The notes under the pieces: generated by a model
What the model saw: only the letters and a program-made list of their open reading frames with translations
What the model was told of the DNA's origin: nothing
Database searches by the model: none
Source: Microbacterium murale
Lineage (GTDB): Bacteria; Actinomycetota; Actinomycetes; Actinomycetales; Microbacteriaceae
Direction: 5' to 3'
DNA: 64,000 nt
Assembly (NCBI RefSeq): GCF_014635185.1
Contig: NZ_BMCM01000002.1
Coordinates: 1-64,000, forward strand
Shown here: in pieces, positions 48,419-56,076 of the stretch
How the letters are laid out: the number at the start of each line of letters is the position of its first letter
How positions within the stretch are numbered: position 1 is the stretch's first letter
Program-made: the position numbers and the translations under genes

Positions 48419-48424
48419 AGCTTA
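48419..48424 (-). promoter_or_regulatory. leaderless -10 element of the GNAT gene (contains ung stop codon)
   Basis: TAAGCT lies six bases before the ATG at 48412, and its TAA is the ung stop codon. Confidence 0.42.
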
Positions 48425-49123
48425 TAGTTCGCCGCCGACGCGCCAGTCCACGACCCTGGCACCCTGCTGCTCGAGCAGCGCGTTCGCACGTGAGAACGGC
48501 CGGGAGCCGAAGAACCCGCGATGCGCCGACAGCGGCGATGGGTGAGCGGAGGCGATCACGGGCGTGTCACCGAGCAGCGGCTGAAGGTTCGCGGCGTCCC
48601 TCCCCCACAGGATCGCGACGAGCGGTTGCTCGCGAGCGACAAGCGTGCGGATGGCGAGTTCGGTGACCTGCTCCCAGCCCCAGCCCCTGTGCGACGCCGG
48701 GGCGCCTGGCGCGACGGTCAGCACCCTGTTCAGCAGCAGCACGCCCTGATCGCTCCACGCCGTCAGATCGCCGTGCGGTGCGGGCGGGATGCCGAGATCG
48801 CTCTGCAGCTCGGTGTAGATGTTGTTCAGGCTCCGCGGGAGCGGGCGCACGTGGCGCTCCACAGCGAACGACAGACCGATCGGATGCCCCGGCGTCGGGT
48901 ACGGGTCCTGTCCTGTGATCAGCACCCGCACGTCCGCGAGTGGTCGCTGGAACGCCCGGAGCACGTGGTCCCCGGCCGGGAGGTGGCCCCGCCCCTCAGC
49001 CTGCTCGAGCCGCAGTCGCTCGCCGAGTGCGCTGATGACATCCGCGACAGGTGCGAGAGCATCCGCCCAGTCCTGATCGATCAGCCCTTCATCCGCGAGC
49101 TGCGCGAGAGAGCGGCCCGGCAT
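48422..49123 (-). CDS. ung: Uracil-DNA glycosylase (family 1)
   Basis: The 233-residue repair enzyme excises uracil from DNA. Motif A is [16 protein letters not shown] (catalytic Asp D73), the uracil-specific Asn lies in LLLNRVLTV, and motif B is [17 protein letters not shown] with the catalytic His. Length is standard. It starts 6 bases after the SDR gene stop and so is probably co-transcribed. Confidence 0.97.
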   Translation of the reverse strand: MPGRSLAQLADEGLIDQDWADALAPVADVISALGERLRLEQAEGRGHLPAGDHVLRAFQRPLADVRVLITGQDPYPTPGHPIGLSFAVERHVRPLPRSLNNIYTELQSDLGIPPAPHGDLTAWSDQGVLLLNRVLTVAPGAPASHRGWGWEQVTELAIRTLVAREQPLVAILWGRDAANLQPLLGDTPVIASAHPSPLSAHRGFFGSRPFSRANALLEQQGARVVDWRVGGEL

Positions 49124-49129
49124 GCGGGC

Positions 49130-49915
49130 TCAGCCTTCGCCGCCGCGGACGCGCAATGGTCCTCGCGCCAGCAGATGCTGTGCCGATTGGGCGACAGGAC
49201 GCATCGTGACGAGGTCGAGGTTGACGTGGCCCGGCGCATCGAGCGCGTACCCGATCACGTCGGCGACGTCATGGGCGGTGAGCGGCTCCTCCACCCCGGA
49301 ATAGACGGCCTCGGCTGCGAGGCTGTCGCCACCCAGGCGGTTCAGCGTGAACTCCTCGGTGTGCACCATGCCGGGCGCCACCTCGACGACGCGGATCGGT
49401 TCGCCGTTGAGCTCCTGCCGCAGCACTTTCACCAGCATCGACTCGGCGGCCTTGGCCGCGTTGTAGCCGCTTCCGCCGGGGTACGCGATCTGGGCGGCGG
49501 TCGATGTCACGAAGACCGCGTCGGCGTGCCCGTCGGACCCGGCGGCACGACGCAGCTGCGGAAGGATTCCGGCGACCAGACGCTGGGTGGCCAGCACGTT
49601 GACGTCGTACATCCACTGCCAGTCGGCGATGCTCGCATCTTCCACGCGCTCGGTGCCGCGCGCTCCGCCGGCGACCTGCACCAGTGCGTGCACCGGCCCG
49701 GATTCCTCGAGCTCGGCGAGGAGCGATGCCACGGCATCCGCATCGGTCAGATCGCAGGCGATGGCCGATGCGCCGACCTCGTCCACGAGGGTCTGCAGGC
49801 GCTCAGCGCGTCTGGCCACGCCGACGACCTCCCACCCCCGCGCACGGAGGTTGCGAACGGTCGCCTCTCCGATCCCCGAACTCGCACCTGTCACCACTGC
49901 ACGCCGTGTCACCAT
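49130..49915 (-). CDS. Short-chain dehydrogenase/reductase (YdfG-like)
   Basis: The 261-residue Rossmann enzyme has the nucleotide motif TGASSGIGEATVRNL, catalytic YNAAK (in GGSGYNAAKAAESML), Ser in VFVTSTAAQ and the PGMVHTEEF loop. It resembles the YdfG 3-hydroxy-acid dehydrogenase group. I use ATG 49915: TACGGT lies exactly six bases upstream. The GGAGG between them is too close to act as a ribosome-binding site for this ATG. Confidence 0.9.
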   Translation of the reverse strand: MVTRRAVVTGASSGIGEATVRNLRARGWEVVGVARRAERLQTLVDEVGASAIACDLTDADAVASLLAELEESGPVHALVQVAGGARGTERVEDASIADWQWMYDVNVLATQRLVAGILPQLRRAAGSDGHADAVFVTSTAAQIAYPGGSGYNAAKAAESMLVKVLRQELNGEPIRVVEVAPGMVHTEEFTLNRLGGDSLAAEAVYSGVEEPLTAHDVADVIGYALDAPGHVNLDLVTMRPVAQSAQHLLARGPLRVRGGEG

Positions 49916-49921
49916 GCCTCC

Positions 49922-49927
49922 ACCGTA
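49922..49927 (-). promoter_or_regulatory. leaderless -10 element of the SDR gene
   Basis: TACGGT lies six bases before the ATG at 49915. Confidence 0.45.
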
Positions 49928-49980
49928 CGACGTTTCGCCTCGTCTCATCGCGTTCTCACTGCGGTTTCGGCGCGCCGCCG

Positions 49981-50012
49981 TGTTACGTAACATTTCCCCT
50001 TCGTTGTTGACA
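49981..50012 (+). promoter_or_regulatory. metY control region: palindrome and -35-like box
   Basis: A perfect palindrome TGTTACGTAACA (49981-49992) precedes TTGACA (50007-50012), a consensus -35. A -10 is not clear (TACGCT at 50027 gives a short spacer). The palindrome is a plausible operator for a sulfur-metabolism repressor. Confidence 0.4.
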
Positions 50013-50083
50013 CCGAGGTCCTTACGTACGCTCTCATCAACGGCATCCGCCGTACCGACCTCAATCCGTTCCAGGGGGAACAC

Positions 50084-51406
50084 ATGTCCGCACCTGAGAC
50101 CTGGCGTTTCGAGACCAAGCAGATCCACTCGGGCGCCGCGCCCGACCCTGTCACGAAGGCCCGTGCCACGCCGATCTACCAGACGACGTCGTACGTCTTC
50201 GACAGCGCCGACCATGCGGCGAACCTCTTCGCGCTGGCCGAGTTCGGCAACATCTACACCCGCATCCAGAACCCGACGCAGGACGTTCTCGAGCAGCGGC
50301 TCGCGGCGCTCGAGGGGGGCACCGGCGCCCTCGTCCTCGCCAGCGGCCAGGCGGCATCGACGTTCGCGGTGCTGAACATCGCGCAGGCCGGCGACCACTT
50401 CGTCGCATCCAGCTCGATCTACGGCGGCACCTACAACCTCTTCAAGTACACCCTGGCCAAGCTGGGCATCGACGTCACGTTCGTCGAGAACCAGGATGAC
50501 GCCGAGGAATGGCGCCGCGCTGTCCGCCCGAACACGAAGCTGCTGTTCGCCGAGACGATCGGCAACCCGCGGATCAACGTGCTCGACATCCGCACCGTCG
50601 CCGACATCGCTCACGAGAACGGCGTGCCGCTCATCGTCGACAACACGATCGCGACCCCCTTCCTGCTGCGTCCGTTCGAGCACGGCGCCGACATCGTCGT
50701 CCACTCGGTCACCAAGTTCCTCGGCGGCCACGGCACCACCATCGGTGGCGCGATCATCGACGGCGGAACCTTCGAGTGGTCCAAGAACGTCGACAAGTTC
50801 CCCGGCCTCACCGAGCCGGACCCCTCATACCACGGCGCCAGCTACACCACTGCGGTGGGCGACCCGCTCGCGTACATCATCAAGGCCAGAGTGCAGCTGC
50901 TGCGCGACCTCGGCTCGGCGATCTCCCCGCAGAGCGCCTGGAACCTCATTCAGGGCATCGAGACGCTCTCGCTGCGTATCGAGCGCCACGTGCAGAACGC
51001 GCAGGAAGTCGCCGAGTGGCTCGACGGCCGCGATGACATCGCGTCGGTCAACTACTCCGGCCTGCCCACGTCCCCCTGGTACGCCAAGGCGAACGAGTAC
51101 CTGCCCAAGGGCGTCGGCGCCGTGCTGTCGTTCGAGCTGAAGGGCGGGGTGGAAGCCGGTCGCGAGTTCGTGAACAGCCTCTCGCTGTTCAGCCACCTCG
51201 CGAACATCGGTGATGTGCGCTCGCTCGTCATCCACCCGGCATCCACCACGCACTCGCAGCTCACCCCCGAGCAGCAGCTCACCTCCGGCGTCACGCCGGG
51301 CCTGGTGCGCCTGTCGGTCGGACTGGAAAACATCGACGACCTCAAGGCCGACCTCGAGCAGGCGCTCGACGCGGCTCGTCGTGTCTCGGAGGCCGCTCGC
51401 GCGTAG
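50084..51406 (+). CDS. metY: O-acetylhomoserine sulfhydrylase
   Basis: The 440-residue Cys/Met-metabolism PLP enzyme makes homocysteine from O-acetylhomoserine and sulfide. The PLP lysine is K211 in [16 protein letters not shown]; its large family members (about 430) are MetY rather than MetB/MetC. AGGGGGA precedes the ATG. It is the partner of MetX, whose gene is 1.2 kb downstream beyond the DUF559 gene. Confidence 0.96.
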   Translation: MSAPETWRFETKQIHSGAAPDPVTKARATPIYQTTSYVFDSADHAANLFALAEFGNIYTRIQNPTQDVLEQRLAALEGGTGALVLASGQAASTFAVLNIAQAGDHFVASSSIYGGTYNLFKYTLAKLGIDVTFVENQDDAEEWRRAVRPNTKLLFAETIGNPRINVLDIRTVADIAHENGVPLIVDNTIATPFLLRPFEHGADIVVHSVTKFLGGHGTTIGGAIIDGGTFEWSKNVDKFPGLTEPDPSYHGASYTTAVGDPLAYIIKARVQLLRDLGSAISPQSAWNLIQGIETLSLRIERHVQNAQEVAEWLDGRDDIASVNYSGLPTSPWYAKANEYLPKGVGAVLSFELKGGVEAGREFVNSLSLFSHLANIGDVRSLVIHPASTTHSQLTPEQQLTSGVTPGLVRLSVGLENIDDLKADLEQALDAARRVSEAARA

Positions 51407-51424
51407 CGCTGCTTCCGGGCGTTC

Positions 51425-51476
51425 AAAGGAGGAAAGTGTCGGTCATCTCGCAAATTGACCGGCACTTTCCTCCTTT
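51425..51476. repeat. palindromic repeat copy A
   Basis: This 52-base hairpin has 21-base arms (starting AAAGGAGGAAAGTG, ending CACTTTCCTCCTTT) with a single G-T mismatch and a 10-base loop. It begins 18 bases after the metY stop and ends at the DUF559 stop codon. A second copy lies at 52511-52562; the two match at 45 of 52 positions, differing mostly in the loop. Confidence 0.85.
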
Positions 51477-52405
51477 CACGCGTTCGAACGCGTAGCGATG
51501 GCGCGGCGAAGGTGCGTGAGCAGCGATGCACCGGCGTTCCTCAGATCGTCCTCGGTCAGACGGATCACGATCCATCCGAGCGCCTCCAGTTCACGCTGAC
51601 GCTGGATGTCGCGCCGCCACTGTCCCTTGTCCGTCCGATGACCGTCTCCCTCGTACTCGATCGCGATCTTCAGTCTCGGATAGGCCAGATCCACCCGGGC
51701 GATGAAGCGGCCGCGGTCGAAAACACCGCACTGGACCTCCGGCTCCGGGAGCCCCGCCGCGACGATCAGAAGTCTCGTCTCGGTCTCCTTCGGCGACTCC
51801 ACTCGCTCTCGTGCGAGAGGCAGAGCCTCCCGAACAGTCGCACACCCTGGGAATCGCCCCCAATGCGCGAGTCGATCGAAGATCAGCTGGCGCGTGGTCA
51901 TCGGACGCCGCGGTCCGAGGTCCGGGTAGTTGGATGCCGTCGTGATGAGCGCGTCGATGACCGTAACGGCTTGTGCGGTCGTCAGTTCGTGAGCGCAAGT
52001 GAAGAACGCGGCGACCGGATCCACAACCGGAACGCCCTTCAGGATCGTCGTCTCCGCGCGGTCCTCGGCGAGGCGGCGTCCCTTCACCCCGCCGGTTCTC
52101 GGAGGTGCCGTGTCCGGCGGAACCATCACCTCCAATGGTTCCTTCATCGTCCAGATCTCTGGATGCGGTAAGCCCCAGAGCCGCATCCCGGTACGTCCGC
52201 CGTAGCGGTGCCCATGCTTCATACGGCGGTGACAGCAGGCGACGAACTCCGTAAACGTCTTCGGAGCCTCCACCGCCCGCACGCCGTGGAACGGGCGATG
52301 GAGATCAGGAGAATTCCTCCGGGAGCGCCCCACTCCAGAAGCCTCGGCCTCGCGGATAGTGAAGGTCTCCCCCAGCGTTCGTGGCATTCGGGCTCGTGGT
52401 CGCAT
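51476..52405 (-). CDS. DUF559 (Vsr-like nuclease fold) protein with AbiEi-type N-terminal domain
   Basis: The 309-residue protein begins with a winged-helix-like AbiEi_4-type region (TIREAEASGVGRSRRNSPDLHRPFHGVRA). It ends with a DUF559/PD-(D/E)xK domain (about 205-305): ETETRLLIVAAG, RVDLAYPRLKIAIEYEG with candidate Asp and Glu ligands, and RQRELEALGWIVIRLTEDDL. This is the Vsr/MutH-like very-short-patch nuclease fold. I use ATG 52405 (CAGGAT six bases upstream). It lies antisense between metY and metX and is bracketed by palindromes. Activity and target are unknown. Confidence 0.83.
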   Translation of the reverse strand: MRPRARMPRTLGETFTIREAEASGVGRSRRNSPDLHRPFHGVRAVEAPKTFTEFVACCHRRMKHGHRYGGRTGMRLWGLPHPEIWTMKEPLEVMVPPDTAPPRTGGVKGRRLAEDRAETTILKGVPVVDPVAAFFTCAHELTTAQAVTVIDALITTASNYPDLGPRRPMTTRQLIFDRLAHWGRFPGCATVREALPLARERVESPKETETRLLIVAAGLPEPEVQCGVFDRGRFIARVDLAYPRLKIAIEYEGDGHRTDKGQWRRDIQRQRELEALGWIVIRLTEDDLRNAGASLLTHLRRAIATRSNA

Positions 52406-52411
52406 CGACAC

Positions 52412-52417
52412 ATCCTG
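52412..52417 (-). promoter_or_regulatory. candidate leaderless -10 of the DUF559 gene
   Basis: CAGGAT, one base off TANNNT, lies six bases before ATG 52405. Confidence 0.3.
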
Positions 52418-52510
52418 AGGCAGCCGTGCCGGCCGCGGCGCCTGCGATCACGGGAACCGTGGACAAGCCACGGCTCCATCCCACTGTGCAGGGCGAGTCC
52501 CGTCTCATAC

Positions 52511-52562
52511 GAAGGAGGAAAGTGTCGGTCATCCCGTGATTTGACGAGCACTTTCCTCCTTT
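52511..52562. repeat. palindromic repeat copy B
   Basis: Same length and sequence type as copy A, with outer stem GAAGGAGGAAAGTG/CACTTTCCTCCTTT, an internal 3-base mismatch, then GTCA/TGAC and a loop. It lies 105 bases upstream of the DUF559 start and 68 bases before metX. Confidence 0.85.
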
Positions 52563-52618
52563 CATCTCCTGCAGTAGCCGGCGCGCGTAACCTGCGCCGA
52601 CGGCGCACGGATCCACGC

Positions 52619-52624
52619 GAGAAT
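52619..52624 (+). promoter_or_regulatory. candidate leaderless -10 of metX
   Basis: GAGAAT lies six bases before the ATG at 52631; the first base departs from TANNNT. Confidence 0.35.
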
Positions 52625-52630
52625 GGGTGC

Positions 52631-53839
52631 ATGGACTGGCAGAGCACCTCCGAGGACACCGTGCCATCGGCGCGCGTGACGGAGGCAGATACCCGGCTGC
52701 TGCGCGCACGTCCACCCGTCACCGGCGCGTGGCGCGACGGCGACCCGGCCGGACACCGCAAGTTCGCGGCATCCGGACCCTTCCAGACCGAAAGCGGCGT
52801 GGAGCTTCCCAGCATCCGCATCGCCTACGAGACCTGGGGCGAGCTCAACGCGGCGCGTGACAACGCGATCCTCGTGCTGCACGCCCTCACCGGTGACAGC
52901 CACCTGCGTGGCGAAGCCGGCGCCGGCCATCCGACCGCCGGGTGGTGGCAGGAGATCGTCGGTCCAGGTGCCGCTATCGACACCGATCGTTGGTTCGTGA
53001 TCGCACCGAACATGCTCGGCGGCTGCCAGGGCACCACGGGTCCCGCCAGCGTCGCCCCGGACGGATACGAGTGGGCCTCCCGCTTCCCGTACCTCACCGT
53101 GCGCGACCAGGTCGCGGCGCACGTGCGCCTCGCGGATGCCATCGGCATCGATCGCTGGGCGGGCGTCATCGGCGGATCGATGGGCGGGATGCACGCACTG
53201 GAGTGGGCCGTCACGCACCCCGAACGCGTCGAGCGCCTCGCGGTGCTCTCCTCTCCCCCGGTCAACACCGCAGATCAGATCGCGCTGAACTCGGTGCAGC
53301 TCGAGGCGATCCGGATCGACCCTCGATTCCAGGGCGGCGAGTACTACGACCTCAGCGACGGAGAAGGCCCGCACCGTGGCCTCGCGCTTGCGCGTCGCAT
53401 GGCTCTGCTCAATTACCGCAGCCCGATCGAGCTCAACCAGCGGTTCCAGCGCTCCTGGCAGTCCGACGTCTCACCGCTCGGCCATGGCGGACGCTTCGCC
53501 GTCGAGTCATACCTCGACTTCCACGGCAACAAGTTCACCCGTCGCTTCGATGCGAACAGCTACCTGACGCTCGTGGAGGCCATGAATTCGCACGACGTCG
53601 GCCGCGACCGCGGCGGGGTCGAAGAGGCGCTGCGCGCCGTCACCGCGAAGACGCTCGTGCTCGGAATCGACACCGACCGGCTGTTCCCCGTCGACGGCCA
53701 GCATCGCATCGCGCGCAGCATCCCGAACACTCTCGACGGTCACGAGGCGGTCGTGCTGACCAGCGACTTCGGGCACGATGGCTTCCTCATCGAGACCGAA
53801 GCCGTCGGTGCGCACCTGCGGAGACTGCTCGACGCCTGA
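52631..53839 (+). CDS. metX: Homoserine O-acetyltransferase
   Basis: The 402-residue alpha/beta-hydrolase-fold enzyme acetylates homoserine for MetY. The nucleophile is S183 in GVIGGSMGGMHALEW, with the catalytic Asp in VLGIDTDRLFP and His in SDFGHDGFL; GGCQGTTGP is a MetX family motif. I start at ATG 52631; the frame open from 52208 runs antisense to the DUF559 gene. It is convergent with the NUDIX gene (14-base gap). Confidence 0.96.
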   Translation: MDWQSTSEDTVPSARVTEADTRLLRARPPVTGAWRDGDPAGHRKFAASGPFQTESGVELPSIRIAYETWGELNAARDNAILVLHALTGDSHLRGEAGAGHPTAGWWQEIVGPGAAIDTDRWFVIAPNMLGGCQGTTGPASVAPDGYEWASRFPYLTVRDQVAAHVRLADAIGIDRWAGVIGGSMGGMHALEWAVTHPERVERLAVLSSPPVNTADQIALNSVQLEAIRIDPRFQGGEYYDLSDGEGPHRGLALARRMALLNYRSPIELNQRFQRSWQSDVSPLGHGGRFAVESYLDFHGNKFTRRFDANSYLTLVEAMNSHDVGRDRGGVEEALRAVTAKTLVLGIDTDRLFPVDGQHRIARSIPNTLDGHEAVVLTSDFGHDGFLIETEAVGAHLRRLLDA

Positions 53840-53853
53840 GAGATGGGCATGAG

Positions 53854-54483
53854 TCAGTCGCGCAGGTAGTTCCAGGGCAGCGCAGCCGTCTCCAGTCGGT
53901 GGCGTCCTTCGCCGCCCTCCGGATGCTCGGCGTCACCGCCCCACACGAACACCCCACCCGCGATGATGTACGTCGCGTACAACTCAGGAACGGATGCCGC
54001 GGCAAGAGCGCTCGCGACGCTCGATGCCTGCGTGAGCGCCTGCAACGTCACCCACGTCGGCGGGAACAGCCTCAGTTGCCCTGCCGCATGAAGTTCGAGC
54101 GCCTCCGCCGGCGTCGACCACCGCGCGTCGATCACCTCATCAGCGGCTAAGACCAGCTCACCGGGCGGGGCGGATGCGAGGAAGAACCACGTTCGCACGC
54201 GCTTGGGTGCCTCGACAGGCGGAACCCAGCAGGAGAGCGTGACGAGGTCCGCCGGCCGGACGCCTACCTCCTCCTCGCATTCACGCACGGCCGCGAGTGC
54301 GGCGATCCCCCGCTCGTCCGAGTCATCGACGCGATCGGCTTCCTCCACGACACCGCCCGGGAAGACCCACCCTCCGGCGAACGACCCGCGATCGGGGCGA
54401 CGGATCAGCAGCGTCTCGACCCCGCCGGATCGCCGGTCGCGCAGCAGCACGACGGTTCCACCGACGGGCATGATCGCATCCAT
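53854..54483 (-). CDS. NUDIX hydrolase
   Basis: The 209-residue protein has a Nudix box with an insertion: GGVVEEADR ... AAVRECEEEVGV, matching GX5E ... REUXEEXGU with about 12 extra residues. The C-terminal part (about 140-209) resembles the NUDT7/NUDT19-like group that cleaves CoA-type or other dinucleotides. The substrate is not determined. TAGGGT six bases upstream indicates a leaderless gene. Confidence 0.88.
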   Translation of the reverse strand: MDAIMPVGGTVVLLRDRRSGGVETLLIRRPDRGSFAGGWVFPGGVVEEADRVDDSDERGIAALAAVRECEEEVGVRPADLVTLSCWVPPVEAPKRVRTWFFLASAPPGELVLAADEVIDARWSTPAEALELHAAGQLRLFPPTWVTLQALTQASSVASALAAASVPELYATYIIAGGVFVWGGDAEHPEGGEGRHRLETAALPWNYLRD

Positions 54484-54489
54484 GCCCTC

Positions 54490-54495
54490 ACCCTA
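54490..54495 (-). promoter_or_regulatory. leaderless -10 element of the NUDIX gene
   Basis: TAGGGT lies six bases before the ATG at 54483. Confidence 0.45.
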
Positions 54496-54515
54496 CGCGG
54501 GCGGCGGTGAAGGGC

Positions 54516-55727
54516 TCAGGCTACGACCGCGACGCGCTCGACCCGGAGGGCGACGGTCGTGATCGCCAGCCCGATCAGGGCGAGCACAGCACCGACCCAC
54601 GCGGGTGCCGTGAAGCCCCAGCCGACGGCGATCACGACACCGCCGAGGAACGCACCGAGGCTGTTGCCGATGTTGAGCGCAGAGTGGTTCAACGCGGCCG
54701 CGATGGACTGGTTGTCACCGGCGACGTCCATCAGCCTGGTCTGGATGGCTGGGCTCAACACCGACGAGACCAGCCCGACCGCGAACGCGAGCAGCGCGAG
54801 CAGGATGATCTGGAAGGACAGCAGCGCCAGCATCCCGAGCACGATCGCGAGGCCGGCCATCCCCAGCCGCAGCGTCAGGCGCAGATCGCGGTCTGCCAGA
54901 TATCCGCCCAGCAGGTTGCCGACCGTCATGCCCAGCCCGACGATCACCAGCACGATGGGCACCGCCCATTCGGGAGAGCCGGCGACCTCGGTGACGAGCG
55001 GTGCGACGTAGCTGTACACCGCGAAGAATCCGCCGAAGCCGATCGCTCCGATACCGAGCGTGAGCCAGACCTGCCCGATACGGAACACGCCGAGTTCCGA
55101 GCGCAGCGTGCGACCGGCATCACCCGGATGCTTCGGGACGAACTTCGCGATGCAGACGGTGGCCAGCGCGAACACGACGGTCACGACCATGAATGCGCTC
55201 CGCCACCCCCACTGCTGTCCGAGGTAGGTGCCCAGCGGCACGCCCACCACGTTCGCGATGGTGAGGCCGGTGAGGATGAACGCGACGCCCTTGGCGCGCT
55301 TGCCCGGTCCGAGCACATCGGCGGCGACGAGCGCGCCGATGCCGAAATACGCCCCGTGTGGCAGCCCGGCGAGCAGGCGCGAGGCGCCGACGAGTCCGAA
55401 GCTCGGCAGTACGACGGTGAGTGCGTTGAACACGGTCAGCGCGAGCGCGAGACCGATCATGACACGGTGACGGGGGAACCGCGCGACCAGGCCGGCGATC
55501 GTCGGTGCACCGATCACGACGCCGAGCGCGTACAGCGAGATGAGCACGCCGGACTGTGCGATGGCGTCTTCGTGGCTGGTCTGCCAGAGGTCGGGCAACA
55601 GGTCCTGTGCGATCTGCGGCAGCAGGCCCATCATGACGAACTCGGTCATGCCGATTCCGAATGAGCCGATGGCGAGGGAGAGGAGCGCCCACTTCGCCGC
55701 ACCCCTCGAATTCTTCGAGGGATTCAC
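54516..55727 (-). CDS. MFS transporter (AraJ/YdhP-like DHA1)
   Basis: The 403-residue transporter has 12 predicted helices, with the DHA1 features MTEFVMMGLLPQIAQDL in helix 1 and SRLLAGLPHGAYFGIGALVA in helix 4, as in the AraJ/YdhP sugar or drug efflux group. Start is a GTG at 55727 with TAGCAT six bases upstream; that hexamer contains the stop codon of the preceding gene. Substrate unknown. Confidence 0.88.
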   Translation of the reverse strand: MNPSKNSRGAAKWALLSLAIGSFGIGMTEFVMMGLLPQIAQDLLPDLWQTSHEDAIAQSGVLISLYALGVVIGAPTIAGLVARFPRHRVMIGLALALTVFNALTVVLPSFGLVGASRLLAGLPHGAYFGIGALVAADVLGPGKRAKGVAFILTGLTIANVVGVPLGTYLGQQWGWRSAFMVVTVVFALATVCIAKFVPKHPGDAGRTLRSELGVFRIGQVWLTLGIGAIGFGGFFAVYSYVAPLVTEVAGSPEWAVPIVLVIVGLGMTVGNLLGGYLADRDLRLTLRLGMAGLAIVLGMLALLSFQIILLALLAFAVGLVSSVLSPAIQTRLMDVAGDNQSIAAALNHSALNIGNSLGAFLGGVVIAVGWGFTAPAWVGAVLALIGLAITTVALRVERVAVVA

Positions 55728-55733
55728 CCGTCC

Positions 55734-55739
55734 ATGCTA
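55734..55739 (-). promoter_or_regulatory. leaderless -10 element of the MFS gene (contains upstream stop codon)
   Basis: TAGCAT lies six bases before GTG 55727, and its TAG is the stop codon of the thiamine-binding gene. Confidence 0.42.
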
Positions 55740-56054
55740 CTGGTCGCCGGACTCCTCGATCGCCGCCTCGAGTCGGTCGATCTTGGCGTCGAGCTCTCCG
55801 CTGTACCCGGGTCGGATGTCGGCCTTCAGCACGAGCGAGACGCGTGACCCGAACGGCATCACGGCCTCGGTGGCGCGCTTGACGACATCCATCACGGTGT
55901 CCCAGTCCGGTCCCTCGATCTCGGTGAACATGCTGGTCGTGCGATGTGGGAGCCCGGACTCGCGGACGACCTTGACGGCGGCTGCGACCGCATCGTGCAC
56001 GGATCCGTCGGTGTTCCCGGAGCCGCCGGGGGCGACGGAGAAGGCGATGAGCAT
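55737..56054 (-). CDS. MTH1187/YkoF-type thiamine-binding protein
   Basis: The 105-residue ferredoxin-like protein (MLIAFSVAPGG ... VHDAVAAAVKVVRESGLPHRTTSMFTEIEG) belongs to the MTH1187/DUF77 family, which binds thiamine or thiamine precursors as homotetramers. It may have a carrier or chaperone role. It lies 22 bases after the GT87-like gene, with AGAGGA before the ATG. Confidence 0.88.
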   Translation of the reverse strand: MLIAFSVAPGGSGNTDGSVHDAVAAAVKVVRESGLPHRTTSMFTEIEGPDWDTVMDVVKRATEAVMPFGSRVSLVLKADIRPGYSGELDAKIDRLEAAIEESGDQ

Positions 56055-56076
56055 GAGGATTCCTCTCGTTCAGTGG

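Noticed and set aside
49916-49921. GGAGG as ribosome-binding site of the SDR gene
   Set aside because: It ends one base before the ATG, too close to function, and falls in the six-base gap between the -10 and the start.
49928-50083. SAM or other riboswitch before metY
   Set aside because: The leader is short, and I could not find the conserved helices of known SAM riboswitches; only a DNA palindrome is visible.
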